Shown here in pieces: positions 6,576-14,257 of a DNA stretch of 23,656 bases. Origin of the DNA: an uncultured Hyphomicrobiales bacterium (GTDB taxonomy: Bacteria; Pseudomonadota; Alphaproteobacteria; Rhizobiales; Beijerinckiaceae); assembly GCA_903916165.1 (NCBI GenBank), contig CAIWVR010000005.1:1-23656 (forward strand), written 5' to 3'. The notes below the pieces were generated by a model, which saw nothing but the letters and a program-made list of their open reading frames with translations, ran no database searches and had not been told where the DNA came from. A program made the translations under genes and the position numbers. Each line of letters starts with the position of its first letter. The first letter of the stretch is position 1.

Positions 6576-8623
6576 TGGGTATTCGGATCGGCATCGACGT
6601 TGGCGGCACATTTACCGACGTGACGGGCTTCGACGAGGACAGGCGCGAGATCGTGCTCATCCGCAAATATTCCTCCAATCCTGACGATCCCATGCTCGTC
6701 ATGGACGAGATCATGCGCGATCTCGCGGAGGAATTCGGGCCCCACGCCATCACCCTCATCCTGCATGGATCGACGGCGGCGCTGAACACGCTGCTCGAAG
6801 ACAAGGGCGTGCGGGTCGGTCTCATCACGACGAAGGGCTTTCGCGACGTCTACGAGATCGGACGTCAGTGGCGCGGCGAGGAGGTTTTCAACATTTTCGC
6901 GCCCGCGCCGAAAATGCTCTGCGAGCGTGATTGCATTTATGAAGCGCGCGGACGGCTCGATTATGCGGGCCGCGAAATCGCGCCTCTGGATCGTGGCGAT
7001 GTCGAGCACGCCGTGCGCAACCTTGTCGCGCAAGGCGTCGAAGCCATTGCCGTCTGCCTGCTCTTCTCCTACACGAATGCGGCGCAGGAGCGGGAGGTGG
7101 CCGGCATCATCCGCGACATTGCGCCAGGCATTTACGTCTCGCTGTCGAGCGAAGTGAACCCGGAATGGCGCGAGTATGAGCGCACGGCCTCGACGGTAGC
7201 CAATGCCTATATCGGCCCGCCGGTCTCGCGCTATCTGCGGCGTCTCGAAGATATTTCGCTGGCGCGTTTCCCCAATTGCCGCACGCTGATGATGAAATCG
7301 GATGGTGGCGCGGCAAGTGCTGTCATGTTGTCGCCGACGCCGATCCAGACCGTCATGTCGGGGCCCGTCGCAGGCGTGATCGGCAGCCGCTATCTCGGCG
7401 ACCTCAAGGGCGTCGCCAATCTCATCACCTTCGACACCGGCGGCACCAGTTCCGACATGGCGGTCATTCCCGGCCATGTGCTCTACAAATCGGAAGTATC
7501 GGTCGGCCGCCATCCCTTGCGCACGCAGACGGTTGATATTGACACGATCGGAGCGGGCGGCGGCAGCATTGCCTCGATCCAGCTCGGCGGCGTGCTCAAG
7601 GTCGGCCCGCAAAGCGCGGGCGCCAAGCCCGGCCCAGCCTGCTACGACCGTGGCGGCACCGACGCGACCCTGACCGATGCACTCGTGGTGCTCGGCCATC
7701 TCAGCCCGTCCTCCTTGCTGGAAGGTGCCATGGTGCTGCGGGGAGACAAGGCGCTGGAGGCCGTCGAGCGCCATGTGGCGGGGCCTCTTGGCATGTCTGC
7801 GACCGAAGCGGCCTGGGGCATCCTGACCGTGCTCACCAGCAATTGCGTGACGGCCATGCGCACCATCACGGTTGAGCGCGGCTATGATCCGCGCGAGTTC
7901 ACGCTGGTGCCCTTCGGCGGCATGGGGCCGACGATTGCCGGGCGCATCGCGGCCGATCTCGGCATCAACCGCATCCTTATCCCCGTCGATCCGGGCACGT
8001 TCAGCGCGTGGGGGATGCTCGTGACCGATGTGCACCAGGATCGCAGCATCACCCGCATCACGCCCCTCGACGGAGCCGCGCCCGCCGATATCGAATCTAT
8101 TTTCCGGGAGATCGAGGACAAGGCTCTCGCCGAACTCATGCGCGAGAAATTCGGTCGCGAAACGCTCTCTTCCTTCCGCTATGCCGGGATGCGGTACAGC
8201 GGCCAGTCCTACGATGTCAGCGTGCCGGTTCCGCGCATCGCGGGTGCCGCCGATATTGAGGCGTTGATCCATGCCTTTCACGAGGCGCATGAGCGGCGTT
8301 ACGGTCACAAGGCGGTGAATGAGGCCATCGAGATCGTCAATTTCAAGGTCACGGCGGTGGGCGCGATCCCGAAGCCCGCGCTGCGCAAGGCTGCTGCCTT
8401 TGGCGCCAAGGCTGAGCCCGTCACCTATCGCGACGCCTATTTCGGTGGCCCGGCAAGCCTGCGCACACCCGTCTACAGGCGTCGCGATCTTCCGCCGGGC
8501 ACGGAACTGACCGGCCCGGTCATCATTGATGAAAAGACCTCGACCATTGTGCTCCATCCCGGGCAGAATGCGCGTGTGGACGAATATCTGAATCTTGAGG
8601 TGACGCTCAGCCAGGGTGAGTGA
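6575..8623 (+). CDS. hyuA: Hydantoinase/oxoprolinase family protein, ATP-binding subunit A
   Basis: This 682-residue cytoplasmic subunit has the actin-like ATPase fold of HyuA/oxoprolinase proteins. It would phosphorylate the substrate or a carbonate intermediate for the HyuB partner. The first phosphate loop is IGIDVGGTFTDVTG (residues 5-18). HGSTAALNTLLEDKG is the usual next motif. FDTGGTSSDMAV (from about 286) is the second phosphate loop, followed by VDIDTIGAGGGSIA and the GPACYDRGG segment. The length is normal for the family. Translation is coupled to hyuB by a TGATG overlap, with GGGAGG upstream. Together with hyuB this could be an ATP-dependent amidohydrolase or a carboxylase; a third small subunit as found in acetone carboxylase is not seen, which favours the hydantoinase/oxoprolinase type. 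Confidence 0.9.
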   Translation: MGIRIGIDVGGTFTDVTGFDEDRREIVLIRKYSSNPDDPMLVMDEIMRDLAEEFGPHAITLILHGSTAALNTLLEDKGVRVGLITTKGFRDVYEIGRQWRGEEVFNIFAPAPKMLCERDCIYEARGRLDYAGREIAPLDRGDVEHAVRNLVAQGVEAIAVCLLFSYTNAAQEREVAGIIRDIAPGIYVSLSSEVNPEWREYERTASTVANAYIGPPVSRYLRRLEDISLARFPNCRTLMMKSDGGAASAVMLSPTPIQTVMSGPVAGVIGSRYLGDLKGVANLITFDTGGTSSDMAVIPGHVLYKSEVSVGRHPLRTQTVDIDTIGAGGGSIASIQLGGVLKVGPQSAGAKPGPACYDRGGTDATLTDALVVLGHLSPSSLLEGAMVLRGDKALEAVERHVAGPLGMSATEAAWGILTVLTSNCVTAMRTITVERGYDPREFTLVPFGGMGPTIAGRIAADLGINRILIPVDPGTFSAWGMLVTDVHQDRSITRITPLDGAAPADIESIFREIEDKALAELMREKFGRETLSSFRYAGMRYSGQSYDVSVPVPRIAGAADIEALIHAFHEAHERRYGHKAVNEAIEIVNFKVTAVGAIPKPALRKAAAFGAKAEPVTYRDAYFGGPASLRTPVYRRRDLPPGTELTGPVIIDEKTSTIVLHPGQNARVDEYLNLEVTLSQGE

Positions 8624-8671
8624 CGGGCACGACAGCGAACAACAGGCGAAAAGCCGAGGACGCGGGGACGG

Positions 8672-9511
8672 ATGCGCGAGAGGACGGCTTCAGGGATGAC
8701 GTCGGCGGAGGAGCAACGGGGACGAGTGCGGCGCGCGCGTTTCGCCGGGCAGGAGAGGCTTGTCGTCGGCACGCTGTCGGTCGGCCTGTTTCTGGCCCTT
8801 TGGCAAATCGTTGCCTTGTCGGGTGTCATCGATCCGATGTTCGTCTCATCGCCCTCGCGCATTGCGTCTGTGGCCCTGATGATGATCGACGAAAAAGATT
8901 TCTGGCGCGACGTTTCCGTGAGCACGCAGGAATTTCTGTACGGTTATCTCAGCGCCATTCTGGTTGGTGTGCCGCTCGGCCTGCTCGTTGGCTGGTCACG
9001 GCGGCTGCATTATCTGCTGGGGCCCATCATAGACATGATGAATGCGGTGCCGCGCGTCACCTTCCTGCCGATCCTTGTTCTCTGGTTTGGCATTGGCATC
9101 TGGTCGAAATTTGCCGTCGTCTTTTTGGGCGCGGTCATACCCATTCTCATCAGCACTTACTCAGGGGTGCGCACCAATGAAGCGCGCTTTCTGAGGGTTG
9201 CGCGCAGCTTCAGCGCCACGCGGCTTAAATTGTTCACGAGCATTATTCTGCCGGGCACCGTGCCCTTCATCTTTACAGGGCTGAAATACGCCTCCGGCCG
9301 TGCCTTGCTCGGCGTCGTCGTCGGCGAGCTTTATGCGGCGACAGCGGGCATCGGCCATATGATCGCGACCGCGGGCAACACGTTCCAGACGGATGTCGTG
9401 TTCTTCGGCGTTTTCCTGTTCACAATCACCGGCGTTGCGATGACGACCCTTCTTGACAGGCTTGAACGTCATTTCGAACGCTGGCGCGCGCCGGTGGGAG
9501 GCACCTCATGA
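8672..9511 (+). CDS. ABC transporter permease 1 (NitT/TauT/SsuC type)
   Basis: This 279-residue inner-membrane protein of the BPD_transp_1 family has about six predicted membrane helices, the first around residues 32-48 (VGTLSVGLFLALWQIVA). The coupling-loop (EAA-like) motif that contacts the ATPase is FLRVARSFSATRLKLFTSI, followed by ILPGTVPFIFTGLK. The start is not certain: ATG 8672 and ATG 8696 each have a GAGGA-type site about 11 bases upstream. It begins 48 bases after hyuA and ends in an ATGA overlap with the second permease, so it is in the hyuBA operon. It probably forms a heterodimer with the next product. Confidence 0.88.
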   Translation: MRERTASGMTSAEEQRGRVRRARFAGQERLVVGTLSVGLFLALWQIVALSGVIDPMFVSSPSRIASVALMMIDEKDFWRDVSVSTQEFLYGYLSAILVGVPLGLLVGWSRRLHYLLGPIIDMMNAVPRVTFLPILVLWFGIGIWSKFAVVFLGAVIPILISTYSGVRTNEARFLRVARSFSATRLKLFTSIILPGTVPFIFTGLKYASGRALLGVVVGELYAATAGIGHMIATAGNTFQTDVVFFGVFLFTITGVAMTTLLDRLERHFERWRAPVGGTS

Positions 9512-10344
9512 TGCGCGTCTACCGCACGCACGAGCGCCTGATTCTTGGCACAGCAATGATCCTGTTCATCCTGCTGGTATGGCAGGGCCTCGCCAGCGGC
9601 TGGTGGGCGGATCTGCTCAAGCCATTGTTCGGTGCAGGCACGGAAAAGCTGCGCGTGCGGCCCATCTTCATATCCTCGCCCGCCGCCGTCGCCAGCAAGG
9701 CATGGGAACTCTATGTCGTCACCGGCGAGATCTGGCGGCATTTGCGCGAGAGTGCGCTCGAGGTCGTTGTCGGCCTCGGAATGGCCATTCTCATCGGCAT
9801 TCCACTGGGTCTCTGGGCGGGGCGTTCGCGCATCGCCTCCTATGCGCTGGAGCCTTTCATGTCGGCGCTGAACGCGACGCCGCAGGTCGCCTTCCTGCCG
9901 CTGATTGTGCTCTGGGTCGGCACGGGCTTTGGCTGCCGTGCGCTCATCATCTTCATGCTGACGCTGGTGCCCATTCTCATCAACGCACATGCCGCCGTCC
10001 GCACCGTTGACCCCCGCCTGTTGCGCGTTGCGCGCAGCTTCTCCTGTTCCGAATGGCACCTGTTCACGTCGATCATCCTGCCGGCTGCGGTGCCCTTTCT
10101 GCTGGCCGGGCTGCGCCTTGCCATCGGCCGCGCGATGATTGGTGTCGTGGTCGGTGAACTCTACGGCTCGGCCATTGGCATTGGCATCATGATCAACAAG
10201 GCAGGTGCCTTTTTTCAGACAGATACGGTCTTTGTCGGCGTCTTCACCATTGTCGCTGCGGGGCTGGGGCTGACTGAACTGCTGCGCCAGATCGAAAGGC
10301 GCGTCGAAATCTGGCGGCCGGGCCATATGGAGCAGTCCTCATGA
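9508..10344 (+). CDS. ABC transporter permease 2 (NitT/TauT/SsuC type)
   Basis: This second inner-membrane permease of 278 residues is related to but clearly distinct from its neighbour. It has a first helix around ILGTAMILFILLVWQGLAS and a longer first periplasmic segment. The coupling motif LLRVARSFSCSEWHLFTSI, then ILPAAVPFLLAGLR, matches that of permease 1 in position. GGGAGG lies seven bases before ATG 9508, which overlaps the upstream stop (ATGA). The end overlaps the ATPase start in the same way. Two different permeases suggest a heterodimeric channel, whereas many nitrate/taurine-type importers use one permease twice. Confidence 0.88.
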   Translation: MMRVYRTHERLILGTAMILFILLVWQGLASGWWADLLKPLFGAGTEKLRVRPIFISSPAAVASKAWELYVVTGEIWRHLRESALEVVVGLGMAILIGIPLGLWAGRSRIASYALEPFMSALNATPQVAFLPLIVLWVGTGFGCRALIIFMLTLVPILINAHAAVRTVDPRLLRVARSFSCSEWHLFTSIILPAAVPFLLAGLRLAIGRAMIGVVVGELYGSAIGIGIMINKAGAFFQTDTVFVGVFTIVAAGLGLTELLRQIERRVEIWRPGHMEQSS

Positions 10345-11162
10345 CGGGATCATCGATGCGGATCAAGCTCCAGGCGCGTGATGTCAGTCTTGCCTATCAG
10401 CAGCCGCGCACCGGCACGAGCCTGCTCGCGCTCGACCGGATCAATCTCGATGTGCGCGAGGGCGAGTTCGTCTCGGTCGTCGGCCCCTCGGGGTGCGGCA
10501 AGACGACATTCCTCTCCGTGGTCGATGGATTGATCCCGGCGAGCGGCGGCGAGATTCTCGTCGATGGCGTGGCGGTCACAAAGCCCGGCCCCGACCGCGC
10601 GGTGGTGTTTCAGGACGCTTCGCTCCTGCCATGGCGCACGGTGCTCGGCAATGTCGTCTATGGCCTCGAATGCGCCCATGTGAAAACGCGCGAGGCGCGT
10701 GAGCGCGCCCGGTATTTCATCGACATGGTGGGCCTGAACGGCTTCGAGGGGTCCTATCCGCATGAGTTGTCAGGCGGCATGCAGCAGCGCGTCAATCTCG
10801 CGCGCGCGCTGGTGATGGATCCCAAGATCCTGTTGATGGACGAGCCCTTTGCCGCGCTTGATGCGCAGACGCGCGAGACCATGCAGGAAGAGCTTCTGCG
10901 GATCTGGTTGAAGGCGGGCAAGACCGTGCTCTTCATCACCCATCAGATCGATGAGGCGATCTTCCTGTCCGACCGCGTGATCGTCTTCTCGGGTCGCCCG
11001 GGCCGCGTCAGGGCAAGTGTCGATATTGATATCGAGCGCCCCCGCAGCCTGCGCCTCAAGCGCGATCCGCGTTTTCACGCGCTCGAAGATCGGATCTGGG
11101 GATTGATCCAGGGCGAGCCAGAAAACTCCGATATCCCGCATGCGCAAACCGCAGCAGGATAG
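10341..11162 (+). CDS. ABC transporter ATP-binding protein (NitT/TauT/SsuB type)
   Basis: This 273-residue cytoplasmic ATPase powers the importer. All motifs are intact: Walker A GPSGCGKTT (residues 48-56), Q-loop Gln91 in VVFQDASLLPWRTVLGNV, signature LSGGMQQR (143-150), Walker B ILLMDEPF (163-170), D-loop ALD, and switch His201 in FITHQIDEA. The Q-loop followed by LLPW is typical of the SsuB/TauB/NrtD group. The start overlaps the permease stop (ATGA); a second ATG five codons in is possible. It is followed after 52 bases by the binding-protein gene. Confidence 0.93.
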   Translation: MTGSSMRIKLQARDVSLAYQQPRTGTSLLALDRINLDVREGEFVSVVGPSGCGKTTFLSVVDGLIPASGGEILVDGVAVTKPGPDRAVVFQDASLLPWRTVLGNVVYGLECAHVKTREARERARYFIDMVGLNGFEGSYPHELSGGMQQRVNLARALVMDPKILLMDEPFAALDAQTRETMQEELLRIWLKAGKTVLFITHQIDEAIFLSDRVIVFSGRPGRVRASVDIDIERPRSLRLKRDPRFHALEDRIWGLIQGEPENSDIPHAQTAAG

Positions 11163-11214
11163 AGTAAAATGTCAACAAGCCGGACCATAAACGTCGGGCA
11201 CCAGGGAGGAGCTT

Positions 11215-12228
11215 ATGCGCAATCCAATTTCCAGATTCGGCACAGCGGCCTGCGCCGCAGGCGTTTTCTTGCTGGCAGCGGCGGGCAGCGTCCGTGCAGC
11301 AGATCTGATCCCCTTCAGAATGGGCATTTCCGCGCCTTCAGTGTCGATCCTGCCCGTCTATCTGGCCGAGGCCGGCGGCTTTGATCGCAAGAACGGCTTG
11401 CAGATGGAGATCATCAGCGCCGAGGGCGGAACGCGTGGCATTCAGGTGCTGCTCTCGGGTGAGATCCAGGCCATGCATGTGGGCCTTGCGCCTGCGATCC
11501 AGGCCAATCTGCAGGGCGCTGACCTGCGCCTCGTCGCCTCCAGCGTGAACACGCTGCCCTTCGCCATTTACGGCACCAAGGCAAAGACGCCGCCGCTTCC
11601 CAAGGGCAGCACGATCGGCATCAGCACCTTCGGCTCCGAGACCGACATTGCCATCAGCATCGCACTCAAGCAGATGGGCCTGTCGCGGGACGATATGACG
11701 ATCTCGCAGATTGGCGGCACCACGCAGCGCTTCGGGGCCATGGTCGCCGGGCGTATTGATGCAGCGCCGCTTCTGGAGCCCGCGACGACGCTCGCCAAGG
11801 AGAAGGGCTTTGTCCCGATCCTCGATCTCGCCGCCGCCAGGACGCCATGGATCTTCGACGCTGTCGTCGTCACCCGCGCCTATGCGCAGGCGCAGCCGGA
11901 CACGCTCACGCGCTTCCTCAAGGCCTATATCGAAAGCGCGCTGAAGGGTCTGGGCGACGAGGCCTGGGCGAAAGAGGTGATAGGCAAACGCTTCAAGATC
12001 ACCGATCCGAAAGTTGTCGACGCGACCTATCGCGATTATGTGCGCATTCTCGCACGCGACCTCACGCCGTCGATGGATGGGGCCGCCAATGTCATCGCGC
12101 AGCTGAAGTCGATCAATCTGCCGGTCGGCAGCGAGAACCCGCGTGACTATCTCGACCTCAGCATCATGGACAAGCTGAAGGCCGAGGGCTTCATCGCGCA
12201 GATGCAGAAGCAATATAACGTCAACTGA
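11215..12228 (+). CDS. ABC transporter substrate-binding protein, NMT1/SsuA-like
   Basis: This 337-residue periplasmic solute-binding protein has a clear Sec signal peptide: a basic start MRNPISR, a hydrophobic core around residues 11-24, and a cleavage site after SVRA (about residue 28). The mature part opens with FRMGISAPSVSILPVYLAEAGG and GLQMEIISAEGG, then GEIQAMHVGLAPAIQ, the pattern of NMT1/SsuA/TauA binding proteins. A strong GGGAGGA site lies just upstream (11204-11210). It is the last gene of the plus-strand operon that begins with hyuB, so it likely delivers the HyuBA substrate. Family members bind sulfonates, pyrimidine precursors, riboflavin or aromatic acids, so the ligand cannot be named. 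Confidence 0.9.
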   Translation: MRNPISRFGTAACAAGVFLLAAAGSVRAADLIPFRMGISAPSVSILPVYLAEAGGFDRKNGLQMEIISAEGGTRGIQVLLSGEIQAMHVGLAPAIQANLQGADLRLVASSVNTLPFAIYGTKAKTPPLPKGSTIGISTFGSETDIAISIALKQMGLSRDDMTISQIGGTTQRFGAMVAGRIDAAPLLEPATTLAKEKGFVPILDLAAARTPWIFDAVVVTRAYAQAQPDTLTRFLKAYIESALKGLGDEAWAKEVIGKRFKITDPKVVDATYRDYVRILARDLTPSMDGAANVIAQLKSINLPVGSENPRDYLDLSIMDKLKAEGFIAQMQKQYNVN

Positions 12229-12257
12229 GAAGCACGCCCCTGCGAAGCAGCAGCATC

Positions 12258-12281
12258 AAAAAGCCCGGCATCTTGCCGGGC
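12258..12281 (-). terminator. Intrinsic terminator of the minus-strand racemase-fold gene
   Basis: On the minus strand the perfect 8-bp stem GCCCGGCA-AGA-TGCCGGGC (plus positions 12263-12281) is followed directly by T5 (plus A5 at 12258-12262). It lies 26 bases after the stop of the gene ending at 12308. On the plus strand the stem could also slow transcription from the binding-protein gene, but no T-run follows there. Confidence 0.85.
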
Positions 12282-12307
12282 CTGAAGATGTCCTGTCCGG
12301 TTTTGTC

Positions 12308-13045
12308 TCAATCGTCGCGCAGGTCGGGCAAGTCGCGCAGCATGGTGCCAAATCCATCTCGGGGCGCATGAATGCGCAGCCGTTTCTGGATCTCCCAGAC
12401 CTTGCTGGCAACCGCATGGATCACCGGCACACCGAGATCCTGCTCCAGCATTTCAATCACCTCGAGGGTGCGCCATCCCGCGCCCTGGATGTAGATCGCC
12501 TGCGCGGTCGGATGGGCGAGAAACAGGCGCTTTGCATGCGCATAGAGCGCCATTGGCGAGATCTGCCCGACCGCCTGAAACGGGGCTTCGAGCGGCTCCA
12601 TCGCCAGAATTTCGAGACCTGCTTGGGTCAGGTAATCGACGACAATCCGGTTTTGCAGCGCAGAATAGCTGGCGCCCACGATCCTGCGCACGCCGAGCGC
12701 GCGGAACGCTGTGACATGGTTCGAGCCCGCGGTGAAAAACTGCGCGCCATAGAGGTCTTCCCAGGCCTTGATGCGGCGGCGTTCGGCCTCGTAGCCGAGC
12801 AGCATGAAGGGCGGCGCGCCGGCCGGATGGATGACATCGCACCCGCCGCGCGCGAGACGATCAATGTCGCGCTCGTAATGCGGCAGGACGTTGTGAAACT
12901 CGGCTTCATCGCCGCGCTCGATGTCGAGATAGAGCGTGATCACTCCGACGCCGTCCGGCAACAGGCGGATGACCTCCTCGGGTGCGCCGGGGCGCATCGT
13001 CGGCATGATCATTCCAGCATTGCCGCGCCAACTTGAAAAGCCCAT
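12308..13045 (-). CDS. Asp/Glu racemase-fold protein, arylmalonate decarboxylase/maleate isomerase-like, lacking catalytic cysteines
   Basis: The overall pattern of this 245-residue protein matches the Asp/Glu racemase superfamily, nearest to maleate cis-trans isomerase and arylmalonate decarboxylase. Family-like marks are the opening GMIMPTMRPGAPEEVIRLLPDGV, then GGCDVIHPAGAPPF (67-80) and AIYIQGAGWRTLEVIEMLE (183-201). Known enzymes of this fold use a Cys at one or both of two sites, as in ACTSG and SCTN/SCGG. Here these positions read AGA (Gly76) and QGAG (Gly188). The only cysteine, Cys69, lies seven residues before the first site. The chemistry is therefore unclear. A GAGAGGG site precedes the ATG at 13045, and the gene starts only nine bases after the upstream binding-protein stop, so both are one operon ending at the terminator at 12258. 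Confidence 0.75.
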   Translation of the reverse strand: MGFSSWRGNAGMIMPTMRPGAPEEVIRLLPDGVGVITLYLDIERGDEAEFHNVLPHYERDIDRLARGGCDVIHPAGAPPFMLLGYEAERRRIKAWEDLYGAQFFTAGSNHVTAFRALGVRRIVGASYSALQNRIVVDYLTQAGLEILAMEPLEAPFQAVGQISPMALYAHAKRLFLAHPTAQAIYIQGAGWRTLEVIEMLEQDLGVPVIHAVASKVWEIQKRLRIHAPRDGFGTMLRDLPDLRDD

Positions 13046-13054
13046 GTCGCCCTC

Positions 13055-14104
13055 TCACTTGCTGAGATTGATTTTCAGGCGTTCGATGACGTCTCGCGGC
13101 GTCTCGGCCATGCGCGCGATCAGCTTCTGCACGGACGGCCCGTCGAGTGGACTGATGTCGAGATCGAGCCTTTTCGCCTCGACCAGATAATCAGGATCTG
13201 CGTGCAGCTCCATAAAGGCCTTGCGCAGGATCGCGATGCGGTCTGCGGGGACCTCGGGCGGCGCGGCATAGGGCAGGGCCATGAAGAAGGGCGCTTCGGC
13301 GAGTTCGATCAGCCAGCGATCCTGATCATTTGCGGCCGCTTCACGCGCGGTGGGCACATCGGCGAAATCCGGATGACGCGTCGTGCGGCCAAATTGCACG
13401 AGGCCAATGATGCGCTTGCTGTCCAGCAGATCGCGTTGCCCGGCGCGGATGGAGGACACGCCCATCACGGTGCTCTCGAGTTCGCCGGTCTGCATCGCAA
13501 GCACGATGGGCGCGGCACCGGGATATCCCTTGACGATGGCCAGCGGCACTCCGAGCACATCGGCGGCGATATTGCCGAAGGCAAGATTGCTGGAACCGGG
13601 ACCGCCCGCGCCGAAATTAATCTTCCGCTTTGACGCGCGCGCCTCATCGAGGCCCGCAATGCCGAAGTCTGAACGAATGAAGAGCAGGTAGGCGTCATCC
13701 TGATAGGAACTTGACGTGCCAAGCCAGTTGAACTGGACCGGGTTGAACCGCGGTCCGGGTTCCCCGAGGATGGCAAGTTGCGGCGCAGCGCGTCCGATGA
13801 TGCCAATCTCCGTCCCATCGCGCGGGGCGGTGTTGAACAACTGGTTGGCTTGCGTGAGCCCGCCGGCGCCGGGCACATTGCGCACCACCACCCCCGGGTG
13901 ACCGGGGATATATTTGGTCAGATATCGGCTGGTGAGCCTGGCGCTGATGTCGTAAATGCCGCCGGGCGCATAGCCCACCGTCAGGTTGACCGTCTTGCTG
14001 GAATAGACCTCCACGCGGCCTTGCGCGGCGCATGTGCCGCCTCCGGCGAGGAGGGCCATACCGATCGACGCCACGCATCGCAGCTGCGCTCCCAGACAGG
14101 CCAT
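13055..14104 (-). CDS. Tripartite tricarboxylate transporter (Bug family) substrate-binding protein
   Basis: This 349-residue periplasmic binding protein is of the TctC/Bug family, which captures carboxylates. It has an N-terminal export signal (about residues 1-27). The mature part shows VNLTVGYAPGGIYDISARL, HPGVVVRNVPGAGGLTQANQL, and an APRDGTEIGII segment, all standard Bug motifs. The reading frame is open far upstream, but ATG 14104 is preferred: GGGAGGGG precedes it and the signal peptide begins there. It lies upstream of the racemase-fold gene in the same transcript. It is divergent from a second Bug gene with 153 bases between. No membrane subunits TctA/TctB are in the window. Confidence 0.88.
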   Translation of the reverse strand: MACLGAQLRCVASIGMALLAGGGTCAAQGRVEVYSSKTVNLTVGYAPGGIYDISARLTSRYLTKYIPGHPGVVVRNVPGAGGLTQANQLFNTAPRDGTEIGIIGRAAPQLAILGEPGPRFNPVQFNWLGTSSSYQDDAYLLFIRSDFGIAGLDEARASKRKINFGAGGPGSSNLAFGNIAADVLGVPLAIVKGYPGAAPIVLAMQTGELESTVMGVSSIRAGQRDLLDSKRIIGLVQFGRTTRHPDFADVPTAREAAANDQDRWLIELAEAPFFMALPYAAPPEVPADRIAILRKAFMELHADPDYLVEAKRLDLDISPLDGPSVQKLIARMAETPRDVIERLKINLSK

Positions 14105-14257
14105 CACCCCTCCCGCATTCTTGATTGTCTTGCAGACTAGGCGCGCCTGATCACCGGCGCAAGCGAGCGTCTGCGTGCGACGCACGGCCAGATATTCGCG
14201 CTTGCCACGAAGCTCGCGGCTCAGCAGGATGCAGACTTCATCTCCGGGCGTCTGAAC
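14105..14257. promoter_or_regulatory. Divergent promoter region between two Bug genes
   Basis: This 153-base gap separates two genes read away from each other, so it should carry at least two promoters. I can see the minus-strand ribosome-binding site (14107-14114) but no confident -35/-10 pair or operator. The plus-strand gene has no obvious Shine-Dalgarno sequence before its ATG. Confidence 0.45.

Noticed and set aside
4497..8557. Very long minus-strand open frames (704 and 686 codons) opposite hyuB and hyuA
   Set aside because: They are antisense to well-supported genes with intact motifs, their translations are rich in Arg, His, Ala and Gly without any domain, and such mirror frames are expected in GC-rich DNA.
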